Below are positions 23,511 to 32,593 of a DNA stretch of 64,000 bases, one piece after another. The stretch is from Limibacterium fermenti (GTDB lineage Bacteria; Bacteroidota; Bacteroidia; Bacteroidales; Dysgonomonadaceae), in assembly GCF_041902845.1 (NCBI RefSeq), contig NZ_CP159486.1:2356001-2420000 (forward strand), in the 5' to 3' direction. Each line of letters opens with the position of its first letter. Position 1 is the first letter of the stretch. The notes beneath the pieces are model-generated. The model was not told the DNA's origin, ran no database searches, and saw only the letters and a list, made by a program, of their open reading frames with translations. Made by a program: the position numbers and the translations under genes.

Positions 23511-25976
23511 ATGTTTCAAATGAAAATACATACGTTAGATGACGAAGCGAACGATCCGGGCGTCATTTCTTTTATAGCCGGTGATTTTATCGAAGGAAAT
23601 ATGGAAATAGACACCTCTCTTTTACAAGATACGCTTCCTTTACTGCCCTTACGTAATACGATTGTATTTCCGGGCAGCACCTTACCGATATCGGTGGGAC
23701 GAGAGAAGTCCTTGAATTTAATCAAGGGACTGGGAAAAAAGTATCGGTATATCGGTTTGGTATGCCAAAAAGACACGAATGTCGAGAATCCGGAGAAAGA
23801 AGACTTGTATCCGATTGGAGTCATTGCGGAAGTTATTCGCGTAATCGAGTTAGGCAACGAGAATTCGAGTATCATCGTACATGCCAAACAACGTTTCGAA
23901 TGGACGAACATTACCCAGACCGATCCGTACTTACGGGCAACCTTCAAAATAAAAGAATATCGTAAAACGCCTAAAGAGGATAAAGAATATCAAGTTATTC
24001 TTGATTCCATACGCGATTCGATGTTGCAAATGTTGCATCTTTTAGGCGATCCTCCCAAAGAATTGACCCAAACGATCAAAAACGATTCTTTCTCGGATAT
24101 GCTTGTCAGTTACTGCGCCACGAACCTTCCTATAGACAGTAGGGAAAAGCAGGAGCTGCTTAATATGGACGACAAAAAAGAACAAGCTTACCGCCTGCTG
24201 ATGATTTTAAATCGCGAAGCGCAAATTTTGGAGTTAAAGATGAATATCCAAATGAAAACGCGCGAAGATTTAAATCAACAGCAAAAGGAATACTATCTAC
24301 AGCAACAGATACGTACCATTCAGGAAGAATTGGGCGGTAATACGCAACAAATCGAAATCAATGAATTCCGGAAAAAGGCCAAAGAAAAGAAATGGGACGC
24401 CAAGGTCGCTGAAATTGTGGAAAAAGAGATCAGCAAGTTAGAGCGCCTCAATCCGCAATCGCCCGACTACTCGGTGCAATACGGATATATCGAACTCATA
24501 TTGGATCTCCCCTGGAATGAGTATACAAAAGATAACTTCAATCTTAAGAACGCTCAAAAGATTCTCGACCGGGATCACTTCGGGATGGAAAAAGTAAAAG
24601 AACGCATTATCGAGCATTTGGCCGTATTAAAACTAAAAGGAGATCTCAAGTCGCCGATTCTTTGCTTGTATGGCCCTCCGGGAGTCGGAAAGACCTCCTT
24701 GGGAAAATCCATTGCCGAGGCGCTTAATCGCCAATACGTGCGGGTCTCATTCGGAGGATTGCATGACGAAGCGGAGATTCGCGGGCATAGACGCACCTAT
24801 ATAGGAGCTATCCCCGGGCGAATTATGCATAATATACAAAAAGCCGGTTCATCCAATCCCGTCTTCGTTTTGGACGAGATAGACAAAATAGGCACCGATT
24901 TTCGTGGCGACCCTTCCTCCGCATTACTCGAAGTATTGGATCCGGAGCAAAACTTCGCCTTCCACGATAATTATCTATCGATCGATTATGACCTGTCGAA
25001 AGTGCTTTTTATAGCAACGGCAAACAACTTGAATACGGTACCCCAACCGCTGCTGGATCGAATGGAATTGATTAATGTGGGCGGATACATCACGGAAGAG
25101 AAAGTAGAAATAGCTTATCGCCATTTGGTTCCGAAAGAATTAAACAATCACGGTATTCCTAAGGATGCATTCAGCATTCCTAAATCCACATTAGTAAAAA
25201 TAGTGGAAAACTATACCCGAGAATCGGGCGTTCGCGAACTGGATAAAAAAATCGCAAAGATTATGCGTAAAATCGCCCGTAAGATCGGAGGCAATGAAGA
25301 GTATCCCCCAAAGTTAAAGATCACGGATTTAAAAGAGTATCTCGGTGTGGAAGAATATTCTAAGGACAACTATCAGGGGAATGAGTACGCCGGAGTCGTT
25401 ACCGGCTTGGCATGGACTTCGGTAGGAGGCGAGATTCTTTTTGTCGAAAGTTCTTTAAGTCAGGGAAAAGGTTCCAAATTGACATTAACCGGCAACCTGG
25501 GGGATGTAATGAAAGAATCGGCGATGTTGGCTATGGAGTATATCCACTCTCATGCCAAGGAATTGGGGATTGATGCGAAGATTTTCGAAAACTGGAATAC
25601 GCATATCCATGTACCGGAAGGCGCCATACCCAAAGACGGCCCTTCGGCAGGTATCACCATGATCACTTCGCTGGCATCGGCATATACCCAGCGAAAAGTG
25701 AAAGCCAATCTGGCAATGACCGGTGAAATCACATTAAGAGGAAAAGTGCTTCCCGTGGGAGGTATCCGGGAAAAAATACTGGCTGCAAAAAGAGCGGGAA
25801 TTACGGAAATTATTCTTTGCAAGGAAAATGAGAAAGACATTAAAGAAATAAATTCCAATTATGTAAAAGGATTGACGTTTCATTATGTAAGCGATGTAAA
25901 AGAAGTTCTCGACCTTGCTTTACTGAAAGAAAAAGTCAAGAATGCCAAAGAGTACCTTATGCCCGAATCCGCTTAA
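23511..25976 (+). CDS. lon: ATP-dependent protease La (Lon)
   Basis: 821 residues. N-terminal LAN domain (TLPLLPLRNTIVFPG..), helical middle, AAA+ module with Walker A GPPGVGKTSLG and Walker B VFVLDEIDK, and a C-terminal protease domain with Ser712 (DGPSAG) and Lys755 (GIREKILAAKRAG), the Ser-Lys dyad. Degrades misfolded and regulatory proteins. The first residues before LPLLPLR are about 40 residues long and acidic, as in other Bacteroidales Lon. Start at 23,511 or the in-frame ATG at 23,520. Confidence 0.97.
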   Translation: MFQMKIHTLDDEANDPGVISFIAGDFIEGNMEIDTSLLQDTLPLLPLRNTIVFPGSTLPISVGREKSLNLIKGLGKKYRYIGLVCQKDTNVENPEKEDLYPIGVIAEVIRVIELGNENSSIIVHAKQRFEWTNITQTDPYLRATFKIKEYRKTPKEDKEYQVILDSIRDSMLQMLHLLGDPPKELTQTIKNDSFSDMLVSYCATNLPIDSREKQELLNMDDKKEQAYRLLMILNREAQILELKMNIQMKTREDLNQQQKEYYLQQQIRTIQEELGGNTQQIEINEFRKKAKEKKWDAKVAEIVEKEISKLERLNPQSPDYSVQYGYIELILDLPWNEYTKDNFNLKNAQKILDRDHFGMEKVKERIIEHLAVLKLKGDLKSPILCLYGPPGVGKTSLGKSIAEALNRQYVRVSFGGLHDEAEIRGHRRTYIGAIPGRIMHNIQKAGSSNPVFVLDEIDKIGTDFRGDPSSALLEVLDPEQNFAFHDNYLSIDYDLSKVLFIATANNLNTVPQPLLDRMELINVGGYITEEKVEIAYRHLVPKELNNHGIPKDAFSIPKSTLVKIVENYTRESGVRELDKKIAKIMRKIARKIGGNEEYPPKLKITDLKEYLGVEEYSKDNYQGNEYAGVVTGLAWTSVGGEILFVESSLSQGKGSKLTLTGNLGDVMKESAMLAMEYIHSHAKELGIDAKIFENWNTHIHVPEGAIPKDGPSAGITMITSLASAYTQRKVKANLAMTGEITLRGKVLPVGGIREKILAAKRAGITEIILCKENEKDIKEINSNYVKGLTFHYVSDVKEVLDLALLKEKVKNAKEYLMPESA

Positions 25977-26027
25977 AAGGAATTCCGTTTGAAGCGGAGC
26001 TTCCGGACGGAATAAAACGGAATAAAA

Positions 26028-26065
26028 AAACAGGGTGATTCACCATTACGGCGATCACCCTGTTT
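26028..26065. terminator. Bidirectional terminator between lon and the ECF sigma gene
   Basis: Perfect 12-bp stem: AAACAGGGTGAT (26,028-26,039) with ATCACCCTGTTT (26,054-26,065), A/T-rich flanks, between convergent genes. Confidence 0.9.
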
Positions 26066-26088
26066 CCTTTTGTATGATTATAAAAATT

Positions 26089-26607
26089 TTACTCAGCGTA
26101 ATATCTGAAATCCTTCAACATTTCCTGCAATCTTTTCCGTGCAAAAAATATCCTACTCTTCACCGTTCCGATGGGTAATCCGAGATGTTGAGCGATTTCC
26201 TCATATTTATATCCGGAGACATGCATCGAGAAAGGCACTTTGTACTCATCGGTAAAGCTATTAATAGCTTTATTGATCTCTTTAATCGTGTAAGCTCCGT
26301 CAGGAGTATCGAATCCGGAGTCTTGAGGCAGATTCAAATGATAAAGGTTTTCTGTTTTATCGATGATTGTTTGGCTTCTGACAATCTTCCGATAATTGTT
26401 TACAAAAATGTTGTGCATGATAGTGAAAACCCAACCTTTGAAATTTACGTTTTCGTAATACTTTTCTCTGTTATCCAATACCCGAAGCGTGGTTTCTTGC
26501 AAAAGATCCTTTGCTTCTTCCCGATCTGCAGTCAATGTTAATGCGAAGTTTAACATATTATCCTGTAAACTAAGGAGCTTGTTTTCGAAAGAATTCTTGG
26601 TCTTCAT
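26089..26607 (-). CDS. ECF-family RNA polymerase sigma factor (sigma-70 region 2 and 4)
   Basis: 172 residues from the ATG at 26,607; a longer reading from 26,685 adds 26 unlikely residues. Region 2 (NFALTLTADREEAKDLLQETTLRVL.., FKGWVFTIMHNIFVNNYRK) and region 4 (SMHVSGYKYEEIAQHLGLPIGTVKSRIFFARKRLQEML) are complete. No anti-sigma factor or FecR-like gene is adjacent, unlike the ECF sigma-anti-sigma pairs that govern many receptors here. Regulon unknown. Confidence 0.93.
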   Translation of the reverse strand: MKTKNSFENKLLSLQDNMLNFALTLTADREEAKDLLQETTLRVLDNREKYYENVNFKGWVFTIMHNIFVNNYRKIVRSQTIIDKTENLYHLNLPQDSGFDTPDGAYTIKEINKAINSFTDEYKVPFSMHVSGYKYEEIAQHLGLPIGTVKSRIFFARKRLQEMLKDFRYYAE

Positions 26608-27006
26608 ATTGATGACGTTTTTTGTTGTGTTAAAAATGACGCAAGCTTTTTGATTCTCAAAAATTATTCCGCTTTTGTCATGCACAAATATAAACAGAAC
26701 TATTCAGATAGGAAACACATTTCAGCCCAAAAACGATTAATTAGTGTTAACAAATAAAAGATTACTCATAACTCAACTCATAATCAACAGAATGACATCC
26801 TAAGACAATGAGGAAAGATTCCCCAATAATCAATAAATAATATTTATAACAAACACCACTACATCGAATTTTATAATAATGTCACGCAAACACCCGGAGG
26901 CATCGCTTGGAACGACACCTTCGTTGAGGTATTCATTCCGCTTGTATGGCACACTATTTGCTTTCTTTTGGAAGAAGTAAGTAAAACTATAAACAATATA
27001 TATCAC
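26608..27006. other. Intergenic region between the sigma factor and htpG
   Basis: About 400 bp, AT-rich in the first half. A GC-richer segment (26,885-26,965) precedes htpG but shows no convincing hairpin or gene. A possible weak promoter (TATTTG, 26,955 region) is the only candidate signal for htpG; nothing else is supported. Confidence 0.4.
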
Positions 27007-28902
27007 ATGATACAAAAAGAAGGATTCATTGGGGTAACGACAGATAATATTTTCCCCATTATTAAAAAGTTTCTATATAGTGACCACGAAATTTTTCTAC
27101 GTGAAGTGGTATCGAACGCCGTAGATGCCACCCAAAAACTAAAAACACTCTCGCAAGTAGGAGAATATAAGGAAGCATTGGGCGATCTTTCTGTCCGCAT
27201 TTCTATCGACAAAAAAGCAAAAACGCTTACCATTTCCGACCGGGGTATCGGCATGACGGCAGAGGAAGTCGACGAATATATCAATCAAATCGCCCTTTCG
27301 TCGGCGAATAATTTTTTAGACAAATATAAAGATAACGCGAATGCGATTATCGGACATTTCGGATTAGGCTTTTATTCCACGTTCATGGTTGCCTCGAAAG
27401 TCGAAATCGTCACCAAATCGTATAAAGAAGGCGCCCAGGCAGTAAAGTGGGCTTGCGACGGAACGCCCCAATATACGATGGAAGAAGCCGATAAGGCAGA
27501 CAGAGGAACCGACATCGTTCTGTATATCGATGATGAAAATAAAGAGTTCCTCGAAAAGGATAAGATAGAAAGCCTTCTCAAGAAGTACTGTAAGTTCCTG
27601 CCCATTCCTATCGTCTTCGGCAAAAAACAGGAATGGAAAGACGGAAAGCAGGTCGAAACGGAAGAAGATAATGTCATTAACAACCCCAATCCGCTATGGA
27701 AACAACAGCCGGCGGGATTGAAAGAGGAAGATTATTTGAAATTTTACCGCGAACTCTATCCGTTCAGCATGGACGAGCCCTTGTTCTGGATTCATCTGAA
27801 CGTCGACTATCCGTTCCGGCTGACAGGCATTTTGTACTTCCCGAAGATTAAGTCGAATATCGATTTGCAGCGCAACAAGATCCAGTTATACAGCAATCAA
27901 GTGTTCGTAACAGATTCGATAGAAAGCATCGTTCCGGAATTCTTGACGCTTCTTCACGGCGTGATCGACTCGCCCGACATTCCTTTGAACGTATCGCGCT
28001 CTTACCTGCAAAGCGATCAGAATGTAAAGAAGATATCCACCCACATTACCAAAAAGGTGGCCGACAAGCTCGAAGATATCTTTAAAAAAGACCGTCCGCA
28101 GTTCGAAACAAAATGGGACAGCCTGAAGCTCTTCATCCAATACGGCATGCTGAGCGAAGAAAAGTTTTATGATCGGGCGGCAAAATTCTGCTTGTTGAAA
28201 AATACGGATGGCAAGTATTTCACCCTCGAAGAGTATAAGAAGCTGATCGAAAGCAATCAAACAGACAAAGAGAAAAATATCATTTATCTGTATGCAAGTA
28301 ATAAAGACGACCAATACACGCACATCGACGCGGCGAAAGAAAAAGGCTACGACGTATTGATGATGGACGGACAACTTGATGTGCATTGGGTGGGATTATT
28401 GGAGCAAAAACTGGAGAAGACCCGTTTTGTACGGGTCGACAGCGATACGATAGAGCATCTTATTATAAAAGATGAAGAGAATAAAGTCGAGTTAACGGAC
28501 GACCAGAAGAAGGCGCTGACGGAAATCATCAACTCTCAACTTCCGGGCATGGAAAAGACCGAGTTCAATATCGACTTCAAGGCATTGGGAAAGGATGCCA
28601 AACCGATTCAAATTGTTCAAAACGAATTCTCCCGCCGCATGAAAGAGATGTCCGAGATGCAACAAGGGATGTCTTTCTATCGGGAAATGCCCGATGCCTA
28701 TCAGGTGGTGATGAACAGCGACCATCCGCTGGTGAAAGAGCTAATTGCAGGAGCCGACGGCAAACAAGATGAAGAATTGAAAAGCTACGCTGCCGAGAGC
28801 CCGAAACTCAAGCAGATGATCGACTTGGCGCTACTCTCCAACGGTATGTTGAAAGGCGAAGCGTTGAACAATTTCGTCAAACGGAGCTTCGAAAAGCTAT
28901 AG
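27007..28902 (+). CDS. htpG: HSP90 chaperone HtpG
   Basis: 631 residues from ATG 27,007 (QKEGFIGVTTDNIFPIIKKFLYSDHE.., the normal N-terminus); a TTG 39 bp upstream is not needed. The GHKL ATPase site shows NAVDA (Asn and Asp contacts), DRGIGM and GHFGLGFYS. The middle domain has the catalytic Arg-containing LNVSRSYLQSD. ATP-dependent folding of client proteins. The C-terminal part is typical of the shorter Bacteroidetes HtpG. A 15-bp tandem repeat starts at its stop codon. Confidence 0.97.
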   Translation: MIQKEGFIGVTTDNIFPIIKKFLYSDHEIFLREVVSNAVDATQKLKTLSQVGEYKEALGDLSVRISIDKKAKTLTISDRGIGMTAEEVDEYINQIALSSANNFLDKYKDNANAIIGHFGLGFYSTFMVASKVEIVTKSYKEGAQAVKWACDGTPQYTMEEADKADRGTDIVLYIDDENKEFLEKDKIESLLKKYCKFLPIPIVFGKKQEWKDGKQVETEEDNVINNPNPLWKQQPAGLKEEDYLKFYRELYPFSMDEPLFWIHLNVDYPFRLTGILYFPKIKSNIDLQRNKIQLYSNQVFVTDSIESIVPEFLTLLHGVIDSPDIPLNVSRSYLQSDQNVKKISTHITKKVADKLEDIFKKDRPQFETKWDSLKLFIQYGMLSEEKFYDRAAKFCLLKNTDGKYFTLEEYKKLIESNQTDKEKNIIYLYASNKDDQYTHIDAAKEKGYDVLMMDGQLDVHWVGLLEQKLEKTRFVRVDSDTIEHLIIKDEENKVELTDDQKKALTEIINSQLPGMEKTEFNIDFKALGKDAKPIQIVQNEFSRRMKEMSEMQQGMSFYREMPDAYQVVMNSDHPLVKELIAGADGKQDEELKSYAAESPKLKQMIDLALLSNGMLKGEALNNFVKRSFEKL

Positions 28903-28961
28903 TGATTAGAGGTTAGTGATTAGAGGTTAGTGATTAGAGGTTAGTGATTAGAGGTTGGAGG
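28902..28961 (+). repeat. 15-bp tandem repeat after htpG
   Basis: Four head-to-tail copies of GTGATTAGAGGTTAG (last copy ends TTGG), starting within the htpG stop codon and followed by partial GGTTGGAG units. Near-identical copies suggest recent slippage expansion. Confidence 0.9.
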
Positions 28962-28995
28962 TTGGAGAATAGAAAAAGGAGTAAAGCATTATTGC

Positions 28996-29024
28996 CGGGA
29001 GCGTCGTTTGGTACGGCACTCCCG
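28996..29024 (+). terminator. Hairpin after htpG
   Basis: CGGGAGCGTCG pairs with CGGCACTCCCG with one mismatch and one wobble, followed by TTT. Likely the htpG terminator. Confidence 0.65.
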
Positions 29025-29048
29025 TTTGCGTTATCCGTTCATAACGCA

Positions 29049-29056
29049 TATCTTTG
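29049..29056 (+). promoter_or_regulatory. -7 element of coaA
   Basis: TATCTTTG. It excludes initiation at a TTG overlapping it. Just downstream, ATG GCA TGC TAA (29,064-29,075) is a three-codon open frame before the coaA start. Confidence 0.65.
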
Positions 29057-29098
29057 CACCGTAATGGCATGCTAATTTCAGATATAAAAGACAAGAAG

Positions 29099-30052
29099 AT
29101 GAATAAATCTACGTACGACGTTACGTTTTCACCATTCCGGAGCTTTAATCGGGAAGAATGGAAAAAACTCGAAGAACATCCGAAGTTTCCCATTTCCGAT
29201 ATAGACTTTCAGGGCCTTCGATCACTCAATGAGCCTCTTACCATTGGCGAGATCAATGATATTTATATCCCTATGATCAGCCTTTTGCAGATACATTTCA
29301 CCCATTACCGCCAGTTGCATAACGAACGGGACCAGTTCTTCAAGAACTCCAGTCATCGCCTGCCCTATATTATCGGGATTGCCGGAAGCGTAGCGGTCGG
29401 GAAAAGCACCACGGCACGGGTACTGCAAAAATTACTGTCCATGCTTCCCGAAAAACCGAAAGTCGAATTGATAACGACCGACGGATTTTTGTATCCGAAT
29501 GCCGAACTCGAACGGCGGAACTTATTTAATAAGAAAGGATTTCCGGAGAGTTACGATGCCAAGCGGCTATTGGCTTTTTTAGCCGGAGTGAAATCAGGCC
29601 GGGAAGAATTGGAAATACCGGTTTACTCTCATCTCTCTTACGACATTATCCCGAACGAAGTACAACGTATTGAACGCCCCGATATCTTAATCGTCGAAGG
29701 AATCAACGTCCTGCAAGTTTCACTCGATAAAAAACCCAAACGGAAAGTTTTTGTTTCGGACTTTTTCGATTTTTCTATTTATGTAGATGCCAGTGAAAAA
29801 AATATCAGGGAATGGTATTTGGAACGGTTCAAAAAGCTTCAGAAAACGGCGTTCTTCAATCCCGACTCGTACTTCCACCGCTACGCCTCTTATAGCGAAA
29901 ACGATTTAATGGCTTTCGCCAATCAGATTTGGGAGGAAATAAATGAGCCGAACCTGATACAAAACATCCTCCCTACCCGCTTCCGAGCCGATTTGATATT
30001 AGAAAAAGGAGAATGCCATTTTGTCAGAAGCATACGTATCCGCAAAATATAA
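29099..30052 (+). CDS. coaA: Pantothenate kinase, type I (CoaA)
   Basis: 317 residues from ATG 29,099, close to the 316 of E. coli CoaA. P-loop GSVAVGKST at 96-104, then ELITTDGFLYPNAELE, the DGFL substrate region, and LIVEGINVLQ. Phosphorylates pantothenate, the first step of coenzyme A synthesis. An in-frame ATG at 29,069 gives ten extra residues. Many Bacteroidetes use the type III enzyme (CoaX), so a type I kinase here is worth noting. Own promoter at 29,049. Confidence 0.94.
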   Translation: MNKSTYDVTFSPFRSFNREEWKKLEEHPKFPISDIDFQGLRSLNEPLTIGEINDIYIPMISLLQIHFTHYRQLHNERDQFFKNSSHRLPYIIGIAGSVAVGKSTTARVLQKLLSMLPEKPKVELITTDGFLYPNAELERRNLFNKKGFPESYDAKRLLAFLAGVKSGREELEIPVYSHLSYDIIPNEVQRIERPDILIVEGINVLQVSLDKKPKRKVFVSDFFDFSIYVDASEKNIREWYLERFKKLQKTAFFNPDSYFHRYASYSENDLMAFANQIWEEINEPNLIQNILPTRFRADLILEKGECHFVRSIRIRKI

Positions 30053-30063
30053 ATCAGTTTACC

Positions 30064-30090
30064 GGAAGTGCCGCACGGAGCGGCACTTCC
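30064..30090. terminator. Terminator between coaA and the HIT gene
   Basis: GGAAGTGCCG (30,064-30,073) with CGGCACTTCC (30,081-30,090), a perfect 10-bp stem between convergent genes. Confidence 0.85.
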
Positions 30091-30101
30091 GATATTTCCT
30101 A

Positions 30102-30497
30102 TCAATTCAACTCCCGCCGTATGGCGGAGGCGATTTGTTCGAATTCTTCTCCGGATAATTTCAAGCGCGGGTTCTCGAGGCTCATATCCTTTTCGTTGCG
30201 GATAGGAATCAAGTGAATGTGCGCATGCGGCACTTCCAACCCGATCACCATCACGCCCACCTTTTTACAAGGAAGGGCGCGCTGAATGGCCAGAGCGATT
30301 TTTTTGGCAAAAACACTCATTTCACTCAACAACGTATCGGATAAATCGAAGATATAATCAATTTCCTCTTTGGGTATGACAAGTGTGTGCCCTTTAGACA
30401 AAGGGCTGATATCCAAGAAAGCGTAAAACTTGTCGTTTTCGGCTATCTTATACGACGGAATTTCGCCTGCTGCAATCTTACTAAATAGAGTCGACAT
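30102..30497 (-). CDS. HIT-family nucleotide hydrolase
   Basis: 131 residues. N-terminal TLFSKIAAGEIPSYKIAEND.. and the histidine triad motif HAHIHLIPI (H-x-H-x-H) are diagnostic. HIT proteins hydrolyse AMP-linked phosphoramidates or dinucleoside polyphosphates. It lies 12 bp downstream of greA and is co-transcribed with it. Confidence 0.94.
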   Translation of the reverse strand: MSTLFSKIAAGEIPSYKIAENDKFYAFLDISPLSKGHTLVIPKEEIDYIFDLSDTLLSEMSVFAKKIALAIQRALPCKKVGVMVIGLEVPHAHIHLIPIRNEKDMSLENPRLKLSGEEFEQIASAIRRELN

Positions 30498-30509
30498 ACC
30501 GGCAAACGA

Positions 30510-30980
30510 TTAAATGGAAATTTCAATTATTTCGAAGTGCATCGTTCCCGAAGGCACTTTTATGTCGACTTTGTCGCCCACTTTTTTACCCATCAACCCT
30601 TGGGCGATAGGCGTGCTCACCGCAATCTTACCGCTTTTGAGATCCGCCTCGCTTTCCGAAACCAGCGTATAGGTCATCGTTTTATTGCTTGCGAGATTCT
30701 TGATCGTAACCTTATTCATAATTTGCACCTCATCGGTCCCGATAGCGCTTTCATCAATCACCCGGGCGGTAGCAATCAATCCTTTGAGCTGCGAAATCTT
30801 CGATTCCAGCATACCCTGCGCCTCTTTGGCCGCATCGTATTCTGCATTTTCGGAAAGGTCGCCTTTATCACGGGCTTCCGCAATTTGTTTGGAAATGTTT
30901 GGCCTTTCAACGGATTCCAACTGCACCAATTCTTCTTTCAATTTACGAAGGCCGTCTTCAGTCATATAAGTAACTGCCAT
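30510..30980 (-). CDS. greA: Transcription elongation factor GreA
   Basis: 156 residues, usual size. N-terminal coiled coil (YMTEDGLRKLKEELVQLESVERPNISKQIAEARDKGDLSENAEYDAAKEAQ) carries the acidic tip DLSENAEYDAAKE that enters the RNA polymerase secondary channel; the C-terminal domain has SPIAQGLMGKKVGD. Stimulates cleavage of backtracked RNA. Operon greA-HIT; promoter TATCTTTG at 31,103-31,110. Confidence 0.97.
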   Translation of the reverse strand: MAVTYMTEDGLRKLKEELVQLESVERPNISKQIAEARDKGDLSENAEYDAAKEAQGMLESKISQLKGLIATARVIDESAIGTDEVQIMNKVTIKNLASNKTMTYTLVSESEADLKSGKIAVSTPIAQGLMGKKVGDKVDIKVPSGTMHFEIIEISI

Positions 30981-31102
30981 AGTTTAGTCTCCTATTCTAT
31001 TAAATCGTTATTATTAAGTTATACAATAAAGAGAAAGAAAAAGAATCCCGGCCGAAAAAAACAGGCCGAAACTCTTCCCCTTTCCATTTCTATGTCGAAT
31101 AG

Positions 31103-31110
31103 CAAAGATA
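31103..31110 (-). promoter_or_regulatory. -7 element of greA
   Basis: TATCTTTG on the minus strand, about 123 bp upstream of the start codon. Confidence 0.6.
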
Positions 31111-31160
31111 GGTATTTCTTGTGAAATGCAAAAATTTAACCATAAGTTTTATTGGCAACC

Positions 31161-32327
31161 TTATAAAACGGAAGCTACTTTGGAAGCCAATTGGGCATAA
31201 TTGTCGATTCGGGCCACCACATCGCCTTCACGATTGATAATAAAAGCGGTAGGGATTTCCCGCACGTTGTAGGTAGCCAATATCGATGAATAGACCGATT
31301 GCGGATCGCGTACGGCAACCCAAGGCACGTTGCTGGCGGCATTTTTCCAGAAATGCACGTCGGAGTCGACCGATATCTGATAGATTTCGAACCCTTGTGC
31401 TTGATAGCGCTTATACATCGTATTCAGGTCGATATTATGCTTCGGAGAAAATTCGGAATTATAGACGGTAAAATCCAACAAAACCACTTTTCCTTTCAAA
31501 GAAGACAGCGGAATTTTCCGCCCTTCGACATCCGCAAGAACGATGTCGGGCAATTGGCTTTGGGTAACGACCGGCACGTTTTCCAACAACCGCTCCTGAT
31601 GCTCCTGTTGCTTTCTCACTTTCAGGGCGTTCATGGTAAAATTATACAGATGCTGCGTTCTGGGAGTCTGGGGATAATACTGATTCCATGAAGTAGCCAC
31701 CGCCCCGAACATCGCATAATCCTTGCGGTTATAGGGGTCGAATATCAAATATCCGTTTACTTTCTGGAAAACGGCATAATAGGCAGCCGCTCCCGATGGA
31801 TTGCCCAATATAAGCGCCGATATACGGGTCTTATAATCCGACAGCACCGAGTCCAACATCGAAATATACGCGACATCGTCGATGGTTTTATTCTCGTGTT
31901 GTTTTTCCAATTCATCCATGTTTGCGGCAATTGTCCGCGTCACGTCGTCGACCTCGCGAATCTGATTGTTTGAGGGCGAATCCTCCACAACAAACGTATT
32001 ATACAAATCGGCGGCATCGGCTTTCACCTGTAGTGTTTCCGCAGAGTCGGCAGCCAACACCACCGACTGATTATCAATGCGAAGCTGGAAGAACTCGGGG
32101 TTTTCCACCACAGGGCCTTTGAAACGAAAAGAGCCTTTCCGATTCAATTTCGCCGAATCGAGCAATTGAATACCGGCGAGTCCGCGTTGTTCGAAATATA
32201 GAGTTTTTCCTTCGGCCGAAGCAATCTCGCCCTCCACGACAATCGACTTTCCGGAAGAGTGGCAAGCCGTAAACGCAGCTATCGCCAAAACGACAAGCAA
32301 AACGGTATGAAACAGATATTTTTTCAT
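31161..32327 (-). CDS. Thioredoxin-fold lipoprotein with DUF4369-like N-terminus, no CxxC
   Basis: 388 residues. Lipoprotein signal ends in FTAC (Cys21), so it is membrane-anchored. The N-terminal half is DUF4369-like (IVVEGEIASAEGKTLYFEQRG..) and the C-terminal half (about 255-388) is a TlpA/AhpC-type thioredoxin fold: LPDIVLADVEGRKIPLSSLKGKVVLLDF, then VYNSEFSPKHN (residues about 288-298) where W-C-x-x-C is expected, and the cis-Pro loop REIPT (Pro359). Both redox cysteines are absent, so thiol-disulfide exchange is unlikely; a binding or scaffolding role is inferred. Promoter TAAGTTTG at 32,346-32,353. Confidence 0.88.
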   Translation of the reverse strand: MKKYLFHTVLLVVLAIAAFTACHSSGKSIVVEGEIASAEGKTLYFEQRGLAGIQLLDSAKLNRKGSFRFKGPVVENPEFFQLRIDNQSVVLAADSAETLQVKADAADLYNTFVVEDSPSNNQIREVDDVTRTIAANMDELEKQHENKTIDDVAYISMLDSVLSDYKTRISALILGNPSGAAAYYAVFQKVNGYLIFDPYNRKDYAMFGAVATSWNQYYPQTPRTQHLYNFTMNALKVRKQQEHQERLLENVPVVTQSQLPDIVLADVEGRKIPLSSLKGKVVLLDFTVYNSEFSPKHNIDLNTMYKRYQAQGFEIYQISVDSDVHFWKNAASNVPWVAVRDPQSVYSSILATYNVREIPTAFIINREGDVVARIDNYAQLASKVASVL

Positions 32328-32345
32328 AAAATGTTATTTTGGGCA

Positions 32346-32353
32346 CAAACTTA
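32346..32353 (-). promoter_or_regulatory. -7 element of the thioredoxin-fold lipoprotein gene
   Basis: TAAGTTTG on the minus strand, 19 bp before the start codon. Confidence 0.55.
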
Positions 32354-32546
32354 TACATTTTTCGGGAAAAAACGCCCTCCGAAAGAAAAGATTTGTTGCC
32401 TGCCAACCGCTATCCGGTATTCATTTCCGGCCTTTGCAGCATCTCCGGTTCGCTTTTTTTACCTTAAAACGGTGTTTTTTTGACAATATCACACCAATTT
32501 TCAATAATTTGATAGATGATTTCCACAGAAGAATCAAAACTTTATG

Positions 32547-32554
32547 TAACTTTG
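32547..32554 (+). promoter_or_regulatory. -7 element of pnp
   Basis: TAACTTTG, about 40 bp upstream of the pnp start. Confidence 0.6.
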
Positions 32555-32593
32555 TGCGATTTTATAGTAGAAAAAAACAACAAATAATTATTT

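Noticed and set aside
26830..27015. 61-codon minus-strand frame before htpG
   Set aside because: Very AT-rich composition, no features, overlaps the htpG start.
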